DNA of 64,000 nt from Parus major (lineage: Eukaryota > Chordata > Aves > Passeriformes > Paridae). Below the pieces are notes generated by a model. It saw nothing but the letters and a program-made list of their open reading frames with translations, was not told the DNA's origin and ran no database searches. Location: contig NC_031791.1 of the NCBI RefSeq assembly GCF_001522545.3, forward strand, positions 3,440,560 through 3,504,559, written 5' to 3'. Shown here one piece after another: positions 62,706 to 64,000 of the stretch. The position numbers and the translations under genes are program-made. The first letter of the stretch is position 1. Every line of letters begins with the position of its first letter.

Positions 62706-62723
62706 TCCTGGGTTTCGGCACCA
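62706..62723 (-). promoter_or_regulatory. Primer binding site, tRNA-Phe type
   Basis: The minus strand reads TGGTGCCGAAACCCAGGA, two bases inside the 5' LTR end, the usual spacing. It is complementary to the 3' end of vertebrate tRNA-Phe (acceptor ...GGGTTTCGGCACCA), with one apparent mismatch near the end. It would prime minus-strand DNA synthesis. The tRNA match is from memory of the tRNA-Phe sequence. Confidence 0.85.
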
Positions 62724-62725
62724 CT

Positions 62726-62990
62726 TGCTGCCTCAGAATGAGGTGTAGCGACCCGGTTCGTGGGCGACACAACGGCTAAACTTACAGGCCTGTCGGGCTA
62801 ATCACATGTGAGCACTGATGTGGTGGATGGTGAAGAGCGTTTATTTCCAGTGTGCAGGGATTTACATGACTGGGATATGATGACGTAATCACCGTGACAT
62901 TATGGTTTATGGAACTTTGGAGAAAGAGGGGCCCTATCTTCCCGTACAATGTGAGATCTTCCGATCGGCATTCCCTATCTGACCGCATCG
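62726..62990 (-). repeat. ERV 5' LTR (265 bp)
   Basis: It aligns to the 3' LTR without gaps, with 11 substitutions. Seven are CpG in the 3' LTR and TpG or CpA here (62735, 62809, 62816, 62871, 62918, 62952, 62970). The TATA-like element is altered (TTTACAT at 62861-62867 on the plus strand against TTTATAT in the 3' copy), and the first LTR base has changed so that it begins CG instead of TG (62990). AATAAA is kept (plus-strand TTTATT at 62840-62845). This copy should be the weaker promoter. Confidence 0.95.
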
Positions 62991-62996
62991 GGGTGG
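62991..62996. repeat. Target site duplication, right copy (GGGTGG)
   Basis: This is the exact partner of 57970-57975, directly next to the first base of the 5' LTR. The match argues against ectopic recombination between this provirus and another copy. Confidence 0.9.
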
Positions 62997-64000
62997 GTGA
63001 GGGGTCTGAAGGCTCTTTTCTGTCCCTTGTTTTTACAAAAAAAATTGAGGTTTTGAAGTTGTTCTCAAGGCCTTTTCTGTGGTAGGTTCTCTGTGGCAGT
63101 GCTGGCTACCCTGGCTTTCCTGTCATTTATAATTATGATGGTTTTGTTCAAGTGATTTTGCATCAATCCATCCATCCCTGCCCTCCAGTTGTAATTATGC
63201 TTTTTGATGCCATTGAATTGCAAAGATCCTCGGAAAATGCTTTCAACATCCTTCATAGCAAAATGGGATACATCACTCAGTTGGGCTGGAGCAGTGGCTC
63301 CTCTGGCTTGCTCTGGGCATTAAATCAGATATTTTGATGGTGAGTGACAGAAGCCACAGAAATGTCTCATTGCAGATTAACTGAGTCCCTCAAAGCGAGG
63401 AGTTAATGCTGAAACAAAGCCAGAGTCCTGTTCCTGACACAGTGGTGCTGATAACTGAACAAAGAGTGTGAACTCAAACAACCGAAACCAGTACCAAATC
63501 AAACAGATTTGCTTCTAAGAGAATGTATTTTGCCCTAAAGTTTCATTTGTTGCATTCCACTTGTTTCAGATGTTGCTCCAGTAGCTTCTTCATTACAGCA
63601 AATCAAATAAACAAATGAAAAATTAAAGCTATTGTTATCCAGCCGCTCCCTCGAGGGGTCTGTGGTTCTTTGCATATTTATGATGTGTTTTGGGCTGTGT
63701 GTGGGATGAGAACAGATGGCTGATGGGTTCCACTGACTTACCTGCTCCAGCAAACTGGCAGGTGTCCACACCTTCAGCAAATGAAAACCCACACAGCGGA
63801 TTTGGGAAGAGAAGTACTTCTTCTGTAGTGTAGTCATTGAAATCTGGTTCCAATTGCTTATTGTGTTTTTTTTTTTTCTTGTGGTCTCTTCTCCTGTGCT
63901 GTTCATTAGCCCTTCTGGAATTTAAATGGCACATTTTATAGATGAGAATTAACTCGGTTTGCCAGACAGAATTGCTGCATTGCCATGAATATAGAGATGG
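62997..64000. other. Unannotated unique DNA
   Basis: Flank beyond the ERV 5' LTR. It contains a T run near 63868. No gene or named repeat recognised. Confidence 0.5.

Larger units (their letters stand above)
57976..62990 (-). mobile_element. Endogenous retrovirus, alpharetro-like pol with gamma-type env (TgERV-F-like), internally deleted
   Basis: This is a 5015-bp provirus reading right to left. Order on the minus strand: 265-bp 5' LTR, two-base spacer, tRNA-Phe-type primer binding site, short leader, gag remnant, pol remnant, env remnant, polypurine tract, 265-bp 3' LTR. Identical GGGTGG hexamers flank it, so both ends are the original integration ends. A complete member would be expected to be several kilobases longer; the missing sequence is capsid to N-terminal RT and RNase H to most of integrase. 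The RT segment (YMDD, and the region after it) looks class II and nearest to alpharetroviruses, and a 6-bp duplication fits that. The envelope has CWLC and CX6CC motifs of gamma-type Env. From memory this combination, with a Phe primer site, matches the avian TgERV-F family; the family assignment is inference. No gene is intact. Confidence 0.95.

Overview
The window looks like non-coding vertebrate DNA from a bird, probably a passerine. The evidence is repeated 3' ends of CR1 retrotransposons (13 insertions recognised, one of them split in two), several avian-style LTRs, and one structured endogenous retrovirus (ERV). Its layout matches what I recall of TgERV-F, a class II avian ERV family with a gamma-type envelope. 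I found no host protein-coding exon I can defend. The longest open frames outside the ERV have no recognisable domain, and several run through repeats. The window reads as intergenic DNA or a very large intron.

From 1 to about 57.9 kb the sequence is mostly unique DNA with scattered repeats. These are: CR1 fragments near 4.6, 11.0, 11.7, 14.3, 14.5, 21.0, 23.3, 26.3, 29.8, 40.4, 43.7, 52.8 and 55.7/56.2 kb; a 10-bp minisatellite at 4.98-5.17 kb; a 19-bp minisatellite at 12.68-12.83 kb; a 10-bp x 4 array at 8.18 kb; and LTR-like segments near 6.2-7.06, 16.4-17.0 and 36.18-36.54 kb. A complete solo LTR (55818-56162) with a perfect 6-bp target duplication sits inside a CR1. Several unique stretches (about 0.5-0.83, 1.73-1.93, 41.0-41.2, 47.4-47.6 and 54.2-54.4 kb) look like conserved non-coding elements by texture only.

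From 57976 to 62990 there is a 5015-bp ERV on the minus strand. It has two 265-bp LTRs, perfect 6-bp target duplications (GGGTGG), a primer binding site matching tRNA-Phe two bases after the 5' LTR, a 15-base polypurine tract abutting the 3' LTR, and remnants of gag, pol and env in that order. Pol resembles class II (alpharetrovirus-like) enzymes, while Env is gamma-type (CWLC in SU, CX6CC in TM), so the element is a recombinant type. Two internal deletions remove most of capsid, nucleocapsid, protease and the N-terminal part of RT, and then most of RNase H and integrase. In-frame stops and frameshifts break every gene. A candidate splice donor lies exactly six codons into gag, and a strong acceptor lies upstream of env, as in avian leukosis-type viruses. 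The two LTRs differ at 11 positions; seven of these are CpG sites kept in the 3' LTR and lost in the 5' LTR, and another disrupts the 5' LTR TATA box.

From 62997 to 64000 the sequence is ordinary unique DNA.
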